From the NCBI GenBank assembly GCA_013397455.1, contig VYZB01000372.1:843103-907102 (forward strand): 64,000 nt of DNA, written 5' to 3'. A model generated the notes under the pieces. It did no database searches, was not told the origin of the DNA, and saw nothing but the letters and a program-made list of their open reading frames with translations. Position 1 is the stretch's first letter, and every line of letters starts with the position of its first letter. Positions 1 to 12,463 of this stretch are shown in pieces. Position numbers and translations under genes: made by a program. This DNA is from Crotophaga sulcirostris. Its lineage: Eukaryota; Chordata; Aves; Cuculiformes; Crotophagidae.

Positions 1-1458
1 GCAGGGCTGGTGATGGCAGCCAGCGTCAGCCCTGAGTCCAGCAGCCATCCCATAACAAGGTCTGAGGGCAGGCTGGGAGCTTGGCTCGCAGCTCGGGGTC
101 TGGGTCAGTGGGTGCAAAGGCAGGCATGGGCATGGCAGCAGTGCTACTGCAACATTGCTCACCCATACTGGATTTCCATCCCATAAATTATTTCAAAGTT
201 TAATTTCTCTTGCTGTCAAGAAATTTAATCTTTTTAAGGTTTCGTTCATCTAAGCTCTGTTTACAGCTATTGAATCTTATGCCTTTGTTTGCAAGACTGG
301 AAAGTAATTTTCCTCTAAGCATTTTCCATATGTAATCATATACATTCAGTGACAATTCACCTTTCATCCTTCCTTTATGAGCTGAGTAGACTGAACTTTA
401 ATTTAGCCTTGCAAGGCTTATTTTTCAGCTGCAGGGTTACTTTTGTTCTCCTTGGAAGTTTTCAGGAAGTAAGTGGAAATAATAAACTTTATAATCAGAA
501 ATGTCATTCTGATCTGGTGGTGTTTTAATTCAATCAGATATGAAAAGAGAAGGATTTAACTCTTTTACCCCAGCATTGGACCCAGACCTTTATGAGAGGG
601 CAAGCAAGCTTTAGATAATCAAGTCTGTCTTTGAGCCATTTCTTTCCAAGTCAAGATCTTTCAACCTTACTTGGAAGCACGTTATCTTGGGAGAACAAAA
701 AAAGAACACTAAAGTGACCTTTTTTCAAAAAAACATGTTGACTGGCATTAATTAATTTTCTTCCATCTAATTATTGATAAGTCACTATGATGACAACAGT
801 GAAGAAAAACCTCAGAGGCCTTGAATTTTTCCGTAGGTGGTAAGGATGCCTTTAGATAACAGTAAATGCTATCACATTTTAATTAGGAGAAAAGATTTTG
901 AACTTCTGTATCTAAATTTAAAGATTTACAGTTAGTTTTAAAGCATGTGTTGGAGAGGATAGGGGGGCCTTTTACCCTGTGTCTTTCTAAAGCAATGTTT
1001 TGTGTTGCTGTATTGATTGTTGGAGAAAAATACTGGCTTGCACTTGATTCAATGTGTTCATTCCTTTATTAGAACTACTGTACAAAAAAAGGTGAGTGGG
1101 TGACTTTGACAGAATTACATGATAAAATGTACTATAAAAAAGAAATTAGGTTTTCTTAATGCACTTGGTACCATTCAGTTATATATCTTCCCAAATTCTA
1201 TTTGTGGGGTGGTGCTTGGGCACATACGCTGCCACGTGTATTGAGAGCTGTCTGGAGGGCTGTCAGCAGAAAAGGCTAATTGTCTCTGCAGGGAGCTGGT
1301 GCCAAGCTGGGTGCTGCAGGGCCATTGATTCCAATGCCTTTCACCATCTGCTTTCAGGAAATAGAGAGTAGAACGTCACTGACCTTCGGGTTGTTTTCTT
1401 GCCTGTGGCTGTTAGGCAACCTTTGATAGTACTGAGCCCTCACTCTGAGCTCTGCCTG

Positions 1459-1514
1459 CAGTCCCTTTCCCTCACTCCAGTTCCTACAGTCCCTTTCCCT
1501 CACTCCAGTTCCTG
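1459..1514. repeat. Tandem duplication, 2 x 28 bp
   Basis: Two adjacent copies of a pyrimidine-rich unit beginning CAGTCCCTTTCCCTCACTCC occupy 1459-1486 and 1487-1514. They differ only at the last base (A versus G). A short partial third start (CAGTA) follows. Confidence 0.95.
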
Positions 1515-4500
1515 CAGTAAGCCCAAAGAAGCCTGGCTCGTTAGAGATTTTACAAAATATTTCTTCTGAGTATTATAAAACTAGTTAGAAAATTATAGAA
1601 ATGGTAAATCAACCTTTTTGTACCCAGTTAGTAAGGGTTCAAAACCAAATCAAAGAATCGAACCAGACATTTCTTAAGAAGACGGAGCCCACGGCCCAGC
1701 GGCCCAGCGGTGCCTGCAGACTTGGTGGTGTTACTGCCCTTGCTTTTGGTTCCTCCCGGTTGTGAGGCGCAGGTCTGTGCTAGCTACACAATCACATGGA
1801 GCTATAAAATGGTGAGGAACCCTACCTGCTTGTGTATGGAGTCCTTTGTCTCAGCAGTCCTTAATTCCCTCTGTGTGGCACTGAGCTGGAGGAGTTGTCC
1901 TGTTCTCTGTGTCCCAAGGAGCGGCAACAGTCTCTGCTAGCTCAGGTGCTTGATGGTTTTCTGCCGCAGCCTGGTGTCTGTAGTCTGAGAGGTTGAAGAC
2001 TGGAAGGAATAGCTGTGGCTATGGCACCAGAAATGATGTGGGATAAACCTTAAGCTGGAAATAGGGAGAATTTGCAGCTCACAGGTTTGCAGTTTCAGGA
2101 GAGTTTCTTTGAAACCCTGCTATCATTGCTAGAGGGCTGATCTGCTTCGAGATGGGAGTGGCCAACCATGTCTGCCTTCTGCCCAGATCTCCCAGCCGTG
2201 CAAGTGGATTGGGGTGAAAATAAAATAGTTGCATTACATAAACTTGAATCCCCTTCCAGATGGAACAGAGGATGAAGCTTAATATTATTGTTGTGGTGGT
2301 CTCAGTGGCCTTTTTTATAGGACGCATAGGGCTGTCAGCATGGGGAACAAAATGCGTTTGAGACTCATGCACATCTGCACTGGCCTCTTGCACTTGTAGG
2401 ATTTATTTTTGACTTCTATTGTGCTTCGAGTGCTTAAAGTATCATTTGCAAAATTAATCCTTGAAATGGAGGAAGAATACTCATTGCATTTGCAAAAATG
2501 GAGTAGGGACTAAAAGCTTCGCTCAGCTAATATTGCAGATGTTATACTAAAAAAAGAGGCAAAAATATTAAGAATGATTTTAGTCTAATTTTAAAGCCAC
2601 ATAAAAATTAACGGCCAATGGAAACCTGAAATCCTTGAATATTCTGAAAACAAGAGAAGCCTTGAATTGTCTGTAGTTAATTTGAATATTAAAATAGTTT
2701 TTAATAGAAATATCATAATATTCTATGAAATTTTTAAGTAAGTTTTGTCCTTTTAAATGAGAGATTAAGCAAGGAGCAGTCACATTTGAATATTAGTTTG
2801 GTAGCACTTCCACTTGAAAGGGAGAAAAGAAAAATCTGTCTGTATTTAAAGTAAATTTTCATGAAAAATTTCAAAACTCCTAAACAAATATTCATTTTTT
2901 ATTCTCAAGTGAGGTAAACTTGCTGTTGATGGTTTAGGGAACTGTTTTGTGGAACTATTTTTTTAGCACTGATAGCTTAGATCCAAGCAAGTAGTGGCAA
3001 AAGTTAAAGCCAAACACCTTCCTTAATAGTTTATAATTTTATTACTTTATGTATTTATTTCTTTTTAATTAAGGCAGATTTTTTTATGCCAGGTGATGTT
3101 CAGCATCCAAATAGTGACTGTTCCACCACAAAACTTCTACTCAAAACTAGAAACATATTGTTTTTAAAATCCATTATTTCCGCTAGTCTGTCATTAAATG
3201 ATGTATATAGTTCAATATTTGCTGTACAGTCATATTATTGAAAGAAAGTAATAAGATTGCATGCTTTTTTAGTGACCAAGCAAAATATTAGCCTTAGAGT
3301 ATGTCTCTGTGTGAAACAGTAGTTTACTGGGGGATTTTTCTGTGGACTTTTGTGAGAAGTGTAACAGTCTAAACTGGTCTGTTCTGGAAGGAAAAGCCCT
3401 TTCTGCACATCTCACCTTCACAAGTCTGATGTGAAAATACTACGAAAAGAAACTTTGAGCCTCCTTTGAGCACTTTTGTTCTCAGAGGGGTGTAAATATG
3501 TGCAAGTACAATTATTGCAACTTATTAGTTTCTGGTTCTCCTGCCTTCTCCCAGAGGCAGACCTGCAGGAGCTGGGGCATCTGCCGCAGCTCTGCAGAAG
3601 GACAGAACTAATCATTATATTGGCATTCATTGTCTCCCTTGTGTAATCCTTGTCCCTTCCTGTCTTTCCATAATCTTCCTGTAAATGTCTGAATTTTAAG
3701 ACTGATTTTTTCCCTTTCAGACTAATTTTCTGTAATTAATTATTCTATTATCTATTTCTAGAAGATGTGCTTAAAAGCTATAAACTCATTCCGGGGATAC
3801 AAAACAAAATACTTTTACTTCCTTGGCATTGAAGACTAAGGAAAATGAAAATTGGTTGTTTATTCAAATATTCAAACTTATTTAGAATTCAGACAGCAAT
3901 TCCTGTCTCTTCAGACAAATATTTATTCCTGCTGTGAGAGCAGCTCCCAGTGCAATCTGATAGACTGGGTACTCATGCCAGTCTCACTTCATCAGTGATT
4001 TAAACAGCAATAAAAGTGAATATTTTGGGCAAGATCATCTTGCAGGTGAGAAAGAACCTGGAAAAATATCTGTAAACTTCCACAGATGTGGTACCTTCCT
4101 CACGAACACTTTCAGAGAGCTGGGGATCATCAGTTCTCTCCTTTGATCCCTCACCACAGGCAAAAGACCTCCACCTTACAAATCTCCCTTTGGTGCACTG
4201 AGGCACTGAATACTCCAGCAGCAGCAGCACCCACACCTTGTTCTACGCATTAAGTCTCTTCCATCCTGACTGGGCAGTGCCACAGAGCAAAGCAGAGGTC
4301 CTGTTTTCCCAGCTTCTCTTCCTCTCACCTTTCTTCTCCTCTCTTCATCTCTTAGGGTTGTATAGCACTCAGGCTGCATGTGCAATATCTACTGCTGGTT
4401 TTGTATTTATTTATCTTATTTCGGTCTTTGTGAGCTGTCCGGAGGTGGGTAATATAACAACTCTTACATCCTTAGTTAAGATACTGATAATTTGAAGCAG

Positions 4501-7065
4501 ATGCAGCACTGCTGTGGTTCTTACCAGCGAATCTCAGGTGTCTGCTTCTCTCAATAGGCAGATGTCTACTTTTGCCTAAAATAAAGCATAATCCCTAGAA
4601 GAGATTGAACAGTAATCAAATGGAATATTTATATTTTCCTTTGTTTTCATAGTACCCTTAGGGGTAAAATAGGTTGCAGGTTACATTAGCTGTGTTTCTG
4701 AGGTTTGGGTATATTTTGGTGGTTTTTTTCCTCTATTGTCCTAAAAATCCCTAGGCTGTTATTAGTAAGGCAGTATCTTCTGAGTGAAAAAAATAAATAT
4801 CACTTGACAGTTGACAAACTATCAGAATATGCTTTCAAAGAGAAGAAGCCATTACTCTGTTAATGGGTAGTGGCAGACTGGATGATCCTGAGATAACGTG
4901 CCTGCCTTTCACACGCAAAGTGTTGGTCCAGCTGTCCCAGCTTCTTCTGTCTGTGATGGATGGGGTCTAGCAACAGAAACATGAGTGTGAAACCCTTGTA
5001 TTCCCGAGGCCCATAGATCTTCTATCTTTGTGGTGTTTAAATGGTTGCCAGGGAAAACAAAGAAAGGCCTGTTTGGAGAGGAAGTGATTTGGAAACAAAC
5101 TGATTCTTAGTCCATTCTGCATGTGAATAGTATGACACTGCAGCAAGAATAGCATGAATGGGAAATTTGTTAATTTGTAGCTATGTTACAGCAGTTTCCC
5201 ATTTGTTCGTTATTCTGAAGGTAAGGTTGCTACCTGCAGGCTTCTGTATCTGCGCAGGCAGTACAAATGCACATAGAAAGAAAATGTACATTAGTAGCAG
5301 AGCTGGAGAGGTTTTCAGCATGAATGGGCAAACCTAGAAAAACTTACTTCCATGCACTGATTATGTATTTGCTTGAGTTTTGTCGTTGTTAACACTAATA
5401 GGGTCGTCTCTGTTTGGGATGACGACAGTTGTCACCTTAGCAACTCCTTCCAATTCACATTGCTGCTGTGAGCAATCTTCTGTTGTTCTGAGCAATAAAT
5501 CTCCTTATGCATCAGGTGCGCTGGAAATTCAGTAAGGAACATATATTTCATGTTCCTTCTGTCTGTTTTGCTTATCAAACCTGTAACTACATGGGAGGAA
5601 TGTGGAAAACACAAATTATAGCTTCTGTAATTCCTGACAAAACTATTAGAAAAATATTACTGCATTGGGGGTGGATAGTTCTGAAAATGCTACTGCTGTG
5701 GCTGCTTCCCATCAGGAAAAGTGTCTTTTTCCTTAAGAATCCAATATAAGAAAATAATATACGTAAACTTAAAATGAGTGGTATGATGGAAAATCCACTC
5801 AAAGGGCATTTGTAACTAGATCTCATACTTCTTTGGACTAGCTGAATTTCTGTGACATGCAAAATGGGGTGCCTGAGCAATACTTTGCTCTTGAAGCCAG
5901 CTGCTGAACCTCTGCTGCTGGGCTTGGATTTATTTTATTTTTTTTTTCTTTTTGTTACTGGTTCTTTATGTTGGCTGAGGGCACTTTGACCAGCTTTTAT
6001 ACATGAATTCTCAGATTTGGGTTAAGCCTAACAGCTTTTTATCCCTTTGTAATTAAAATGTTCTTATGCACTGCATCACATGGTAGGCTGTGACAGAAGG
6101 CTGTAACCAGCAAGAATGTGGGGTTTTTTTTCCCTTGGGGACACCCTTCGAACAACGCTTCTAGGAGACACATGGTAACCAGCTCTGCACAGCATCACAG
6201 CCTCCCCTGTTCTCCAGGGACATTATGGTTGGGCAAGCCAATGAGTTACATCTGAAATCTGGAGTTTTGTAGGGGGAGAGATGCAATAAAATGCATGAAT
6301 GGCCAGTTGCAGAGAAATGAGAGGGAAAAGCAGCAATAGAGGTTAGTTTCATATACCTCAAATCTGAGGGATTTATGTAGCACAGACATATAGACTGGAT
6401 ATAAGTCCCAAGATGGAAAAGAGTCCACACCCACTGCTCAATAGTGAAATGTGAAAATACAGCCTGCAGTTCTAGAGCATGGCTCTCAGCTGTTGCTTGG
6501 GCCACATGGAAATTGTCAGAACAGCTACAGCCTCTGAAGGAAGGTCTGCATATGTTTGTTTCTAAATTAATATGGTTTTAAAGAAGACCAAGAATCTGCT
6601 GCAAATAAAGAGGTGCTTATGTCAATGTCTTTATGCTTGTAGCCATACAAGTACCACACTGACACAGATCTAGGATTTCTAAGTTGAGCTTTCTTAACAA
6701 TGCAGTTTTATTTTGCAGTGTGTTTCTGCTGTGTGCTGGAATAGAACCAAAACCTTCAAAGCAGCATCACAAAATAAAATTGCATGCAAGTATCCATTTT
6801 CAAATTGGACAGATTATTTTTTTTTATTTGGCATCTCCCTTTGGAAGTGACAAGAATATACCATGAACTATGGAAACCTTTCCACTGAAATCGATACATC
6901 CCTGTGAAACATTTCAGCCTTGATGAAATAGCATAATTCTGTGAAAAAAAAACCCAAAACAACAAAAACCAAACACCTAAAACATTTTGTCAAGTTTTGA
7001 CAAGATCTGTTCTCTTTTCGGAGAAGTTTCAGAGTAAATGGACTAGTTCAAACTGTTTGCTTCTC

Positions 7066-7088
7066 TTTTTTTTTTTTTTTTTAAATAG
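7066..7088 (+). repeat. Poly-T run followed by AG
   Basis: Seventeen T residues (7066-7082) are followed by AAATAG. It is a mononucleotide run that also looks like a polypyrimidine tract plus AG on the + strand. No open, recognisable exon follows, so it is listed as a simple repeat. Confidence 0.85.
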
Positions 7089-8522
7089 GACTCTTTTTTC
7101 CATAAAGATATATTTTTAAAAATATACCTCAGATTCCAGCCTCCTGACAGAAATATGCATCTAGCACTGTCTGCCAGGTGATATAAAATTGACAAGCCTG
7201 GAACCAAATGTCTCATTTAAAACTAACATGAACAAAAATGTCAGTCAGGCTTACAGTTGTTAGCCAGATAAGTTAAAGGTCTCCGTATGTGCCCTTATCA
7301 TTTGTCTTTTTCTGATTTGGCAATGGATGCTAGCAAACTCCATTTCCTTATGTTCCTCAGTCTACAGACCCAGGTATATAAGAAAAAAAAAGACAAAACT
7401 GTTGTTAGTTCAAATGCATGCTAGAAAGAGACACATAACTCTTGGGTACAGGTGCTAGTGCTGAACAGCCTCCAGTTTAACGGTTTGGCAAATGAAGGGT
7501 TGCAAGAAGGCTCACTTTCAAAGATGAAGGGCACAAAGGAAAAATAATCACCTGAGATGTTTTTAGTCCCTCCCACTGCAGAGGATTTTTCTCTTACATG
7601 CTTATGAGGTTTGCATCAAATTTTGAATGTCCTCCTAATCTCTAAAACATGGTTTTGAGAATAATTATGTCAGTTTTGATGCACAGTAAATAAAGCCTGT
7701 ATTTAGTGTTGACCAAGCAGAAGACGCTTTTAGGACTTTCAAAATGAGTAGGAATAATATGTTACATAAGATTGCAGGTACTTCATTTAACAACAGACCA
7801 ACAAGCCCACCCCTATCCCAGGTGTCTGTGAGGTCCCTGGATGACACAGCTGTCATGTGCTTTTGTGAGCTCCCAGAAGATGGCATTTAACTCTTCAGCA
7901 ACTGTGGGCAGCAGCAAGGATTAGGTGAAATAGATTTTGAGACTGAGAAACTTTACTACTTGAGGATTACAGTTACTGAAGAAGGAGACATGTCCCTGTC
8001 TTACCCCTGAGTGCTGCCTGTGCATGAAGTAAAGAACACCTGGGGACAAAGACAAATCATCCTTTCCCTCCCAGCTGTTAGGCTGTTACATCCAAGCTCT
8101 TCCCAGCTCCTGCCAGTGTGACTGCCCTGTGGGCCAATTACTTTTCTCATTCCCACTGACTAAAATCTACTGCCATCAGCATGAGGGCTTGAAGGGATGT
8201 TTGGGAACATTAATTTGCAGGTCCCTGAGAAATCTGGCCTGTTTCCATTTTCAAACACCACCATTTATTTATGGTAGAAAGATTTCAGCTTTTTTTAAAA
8301 AAAATTATTGTCATCAAGTGAGTGTCATTGCAAATTAGAGCAGCAGACTGTATCTTCATTATATGCTGTTAAGGTTTCTCACTTCATGGGACCCTCACAG
8401 AACTGCATAAAACTTTCAGTGGGGTCGAAGCAGTATCAAGTGTGATGTTGCAGGAGAGACTTAACAGAGGCGAATTCTGAGGAACAGCAGCAAGTAAGTT
8501 GTGTATGTGTAATTTTACTAGC

Positions 8523-8542
8523 CCTCCACCTGCAGGTGGAGG
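8523..8542. promoter_or_regulatory. Perfect 20-bp palindrome with paired E-boxes
   Basis: CCTCCACCTGCAGGTGGAGG equals its own reverse complement. It contains CACCTG and CAGGTG overlapping at a central CTGCAG. CACCTG/CAGGTG is the E-box type bound by SNAI, ZEB and TCF-family proteins. A regulatory role is inferred only from the motif. Confidence 0.4.
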
Positions 8543-9732
8543 AATTTGCGATAGTCTAAATGAAATAAAGCATCTGCATACCCTTTCTTTTTAGAGAGTA
8601 ACGAACTTCTCTAACTTAGAGAGTTTCTAGCCATAAGTCTTAACGTAGTCTGAGCAAGCAGGCATAGGGCAGATAAACTGAACCCTGTGTTAGCATGTGG
8701 ATGTAATTATATTTTCTCTATTCACTTACAGAGGTTTCTGTTAACAATCTTTCTCCTACAAGGAATATATGTGAGTGGATCTTTCTTGATCCCTCTTGGA
8801 GATTTTCCTTTCTATCAGGAGCGTGTACACGAAGAGGCACTGAGTGCTTGGTGATGCCTTTAGGGATCAGATGCATTGGCATGAGTGGTCTATTGCGCAT
8901 GTTACAGTCAAAATTCCATAGCTGCAAACACTCCTTGTGTAGTTGTGGGAGTACAGTGTGGTGTACACAGGTCCAAATGGTTGGGGCTTGTCAGCTGAAA
9001 AATAAACTGCTGTGATAATAATGATGTAGTGTCTTATTTTACAGTGGTGGTTTGAAAGTACCGGGTGATACATACATGAAAAATATGATTTTCTGCATTG
9101 ATCACCTTTAAAAGAAAGAAGAAATCATTAAAAATCACGGACACATTCCAGCAAACTGACTTACTGTTAACAAAAGCAAACAAGCAAAAAATCTGAAAGT
9201 CATGTGCATGAAACTAGACATTTATTTTGGCTTTCATGACTTAAACCCAACTCAGAGTGAAGTCCGAAAGAAAATTCCAGACTACTGTGTGCACAGATGA
9301 ACCCACATACTGGATCTTTAGTTTCCTTCATCCTGTGTGCAGTGTTGGAGGACGTAACAGTAGCAGAGACATGAGACTGACCTGGTCTGTTGTGCTCCTT
9401 GACTTTTTACCTCTTCAGAGGTGACTGGACTGTCTACGAGTTTGCATAAATGTTGGGAGGATGTGGGGCTAAAAAGTCTGCCTTGGAATTGGAAAAAAGA
9501 TGTCTGTACCTTTGAATACGTTGCATGGATATCACAAAGGAATGTTTAATTATCATAGTCCTCTTGATAGGAAATGGTATTTCCATAGGTTGCAATTAAT
9601 TGCACATATTTGTAGCTGTGTGAAAATTTTGCACATTCTTCTTTAAATGCAATAATATTCATTTACTGAAACTGTTCTCTATATAGAAGGTGATCAACTT
9701 GTTATGAAAGCTGAAGTAGACTTGCTATGTAT

Positions 9733-9890
9733 GCCCAGAGAGCTGGTAGATGCCCTGGCCCTGGAAACATTCAAGGTCAGGGGCTCTGAGCAACTTGATC
9801 TTATTGAAGATGTCCCTGCTCATGGCAGAGGGTTTGGACTAGATGGCCTTTAAAAGTCCCTTCCAACCCAAAATATTTTGTGATCCTATT
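9733..9890 (+). mobile_element. CR1 LINE 3' fragment
   Basis: About 160 bp of CR1 3' end in sense orientation. It begins GCCCAGAGAGCTGGTAGATG, continues through the familiar 'gaaacattcaaggtcagg...gatgtccctgctcatgg' segment, and ends in TTCCAACCCAAAATATTTTG. A few bases expected after AAGGTCAGG are missing, indicating a small internal deletion. It is noncoding. Confidence 0.92.
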
Positions 9891-10582
9891 AACATACTCT
9901 TTGATTGTATGCATGTAGGAAAGTATCTGTACTTGCAGTAGACTTTGAGAGTTTAATGAATATCCTGGAAGGATTATCAGATGCTTTGACTTGGGTGTGA
10001 GTGGCAGAGGGCAACTCTTCCAGTGAAACCACGTTTTTTATAATAAACCTCACAAAGTGGATAGGACTTATATTTCAACCATCCAAACCCACATGATGGA
10101 GTGTTTTCCAGCCCTGCAAAGCTCTGCGCTCTGAAGAGCTTCTGGTATTAATAACAAGAGATGTTTGCTTCTCCTGGCCTGGACAGAAAGTAGAACATTA
10201 GTAATGTAAAAGTATTTCCCCTTCTCGTCCTGCGGTACTGTTTTTCCCATTCCTCCCTCCGAACTCCCCCTTTGTGTCATGGACATCCTGAAGGGCTTTC
10301 CTTTTCTCTGCAAAACGCAGGTTTTTGCACTAAGAGAAGCAATAAGAACCACTTTTCTGTAAAATCTCTGTGCAGTTTAGGTGCTGTGGGCATGCCAGGC
10401 CTATGTTTCTAATTTGCAACAGTTTTCTGTTTCACAGACCTGTCTGAAGGTCTTTGGAGGCATTTAGATAAAGTCTTCAAGTAACTTAAAAGAGATGTGA
10501 ATTAACATGATTTTACAGTTCTTCCTTAAAGTTGTAAATAAGATTAAAAAAACCAGGTTTTCATATGTCTGAAACCAACTGC
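9891..10582. other. Intronic spacer, nothing recognised
   Basis: Unique-looking sequence between a CR1 tail and an LTR remnant. Open frames here (for example 10068-10352 on the minus strand) have no recognisable protein features. Confidence 0.55.
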
Positions 10583-10785
10583 TGTCCATTGGGTGTCGGT
10601 GCCCAGGTGTTAGCAATGTGGGTGCCAGGGATGGCCTCTGTGAGGAGAGGCTGGGGCTGCCCTGTGCCCTGTCCTTATCTCAACCCATGAGCATTCCCAT
10701 CTTATTTTTCCCTCATCCTGCTGAGGCAGGAGTCTGAGAGCAGCTGGGTGGGCACCTTGAAACCAACCAAGGTCAGCCCACCACA
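10583..10785 (+). mobile_element. ERVL-type LTR remnant (sense, internally deleted)
   Basis: About 200 bp resembling the two ends of an avian ERVL LTR. A left part contains GAGGAGAGGCTGGGGCTGCC. A right part contains CCTTATCTCAACCCATGAGC, then GGGCACCTTG, and ends in a CCCACCACA terminus. The middle of a full-length LTR of this type (promoter and poly(A) region) is absent. No target-site duplication could be defined. The left boundary is approximate. Confidence 0.65.
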
Positions 10786-11890
10786 CACAAACATTACTTT
10801 GCTGCAGATGCCTTTAAGAAGACCAGATTTTAAAACAAAGATTTTGGAAGGGATCTCTGAGATTTAAAAACAAAACCAAAAACCCATGTGTGGCATCATT
10901 TATTGTATCTAGAGTCAACACTAAGACTTTTACCCTTGTTTGTATAGAAAGTTTTAAACAAATTTAATTTTCAGAAAAAGAAACAAAAAACCAAACCCAC
11001 TGTGTTCTTCATGGTGCTTGTTCTGTTTGTTTTGATAGTCCATTTAGGGCCAGCTTTATAAACTTTTTTGTGACTTTAGCTCATTGATTGTAAGTAAGCT
11101 GCAGTGTTTCATGGTCCGTTGCTTAACTTGCCTCAAGAACTGATAAATACATGGTACCACAAGCCTGGCATCATGTCCAATGCAAATATAATTTGTCAGG
11201 CCAGTGCATCAGAGTTGATCTTCATATCAAGCAATGAGAACACACAGTAACTCTGGACAAACAATATTCCCATGCAGTTGGTTTGACCTGATGCAAAATA
11301 TTTGCGTTAATGAGACAGAGCCTCTAATGTATCCTGTATTTCCAGCTTTATATGAAAAAAAATGTGAGAAATTTCTCATTTATTAATATTGTGTTGTTGC
11401 TTTGTTTGCTCTGGCTTTAGTGCTTAGAAATATTTTTCCATATACCCCTTGCAGGAACCTAAATAATGATTTAGTGACTGGGATGAATAAAATAAGTATT
11501 TGCTCTGTTTACTTAACTGAGCATTTAGAATAAACTATGCTGTTTAGATAATTGCATGTAACATCAAAGTTGGTTTATTTCCATAAAATCCTATTATATT
11601 CCATGCATCAAAAAGAAAAGAAGGAGTATCCCTTGTCCTCCACATGTTTGGTTTTTGTTTTCTTTCTGCATATAATCTATATACAGTCAGTGGAGGCATT
11701 AGGAAAACAGGTATATATGCATGTCAGTATGTAGATGCACATTAGTTCTAGGCTGTTTATTTTATTAAATTAATTCTCACTTATTTTTTTTTGTTATGAC
11801 TGTTTTCCTTTCCTGTCTACCTTCCTACCTATGTCCTAGAAAGCTTAAGTTTTGACTCAATATTGCATTCTGGAAAAGTCAAATCCATGG
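10786..11890. other. Intronic spacer, nothing recognised
   Basis: AT-rich intron sequence with A/T runs. No gene, RNA or transposon copy recognised. Confidence 0.55.
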
Positions 11891-12463
11891 AATATTGTTG
11901 TGGTTTATCCTCAGCTGCTTGTTGTGGAAAATCCCCAGCAGGATGGGAGGGGAATTGGAAGGGTAAAAGTGAGAAAAAAAACATGGGTTGAGATAAGAAC
12001 AGTTTAATAATTAAATGATGATGATGATGATAAATAATAAATTTTAATGAAAAGGAAAATAAAAAAAGGAAGAGGTATAAATCCCAAGAAAGACAAGTGA
12101 TGCAAATAAAAAACAATTGCTCACCAGCAAGGGACTGATACCCAGCCAGTCCCAGAGCTGCAGCCCCCAGCCTCGCTGACGAATTCCCACTAGTTTATAT
12201 TCTGAGCATGTTGTCATATGGTATAGAGTATCCCTTTGGTCATCTGGGGTCAGATGTCGTGGCTGTGTCCCCTTCCAGCTTCTTCTACACCTACTCACTG
12301 ATGGGGTGGGGTGGGAGACCCTGACTCTGTGTAGGCACTGCTCAGCAATAAGAAAAACATTGCTGTATTGTGTACAGTGTTTCCAACACAATACAAAACA
12401 TAGCTCCATACTAACTTTTATGAGGAAAATTCATTCTAGCACAGCCAAAACCAGCACAAATAT
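11891..12463 (-). mobile_element. Antisense solo LTR (ERVL-type) with perfect target-site duplication
   Basis: Seen: the LTR body is 11896-12458 and is flanked on both sides by AATAT (11891-11895 and 12459-12463), a perfect 5-bp target-site duplication. Read on the minus strand it starts TGTGCTGGTTTTGGCTGTGC and ends in AACCACAACA, giving the TG...CA ends of an LTR. The minus strand also shows ACCAAAGGGAT and ATATAAAC in the promoter region, a TTATTAAACTG poly(A)-like area, and CTTATCTCAACCCATG near the 3' end. Known: this layout matches a widespread family of avian ERVL LTRs, and a 5-bp duplication is normal for that class. No internal retroviral coding sequence is present, so this is a solo LTR left after LTR-LTR recombination. 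It lies opposite to the OXR1 transcript. An (ATG)n run at 12015-12031 lies inside it. Confidence 0.92.
12015..12031. repeat. (ATG)n microsatellite inside the LTR
   Basis: ATGATGATGATGATGAT, five and two-thirds units, embedded in the antisense LTR. Confidence 0.9.

Larger units (their letters stand above)
1..9732. other. Intronic sequence, no gene recognised
   Basis: This stretch is read as part of the large OXR1 intron lying upstream of the exon at 59427. Only short chance frames occur, and none resembles a known protein. The first 170 bases are GC-richer than what follows. It holds a 28-bp tandem duplication (1459-1514), a 17-T run (7066-7082) and a 20-bp palindrome (8523-8542). I saw no transposon copy. 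Assignment to the OXR1 intron is inference from the exon far downstream; a separate unrecognised transcript is possible. Confidence 0.6.

Noticed and set aside
7066..7088. Strong polypyrimidine tract plus AG as a hidden splice acceptor
   Set aside because: No recognisable coding exon or donor follows; T runs are common in introns.
12044..12409. 121-codon minus-strand frame
   Set aside because: Lies wholly inside the solo LTR; LTRs of this family do not encode a protein here.
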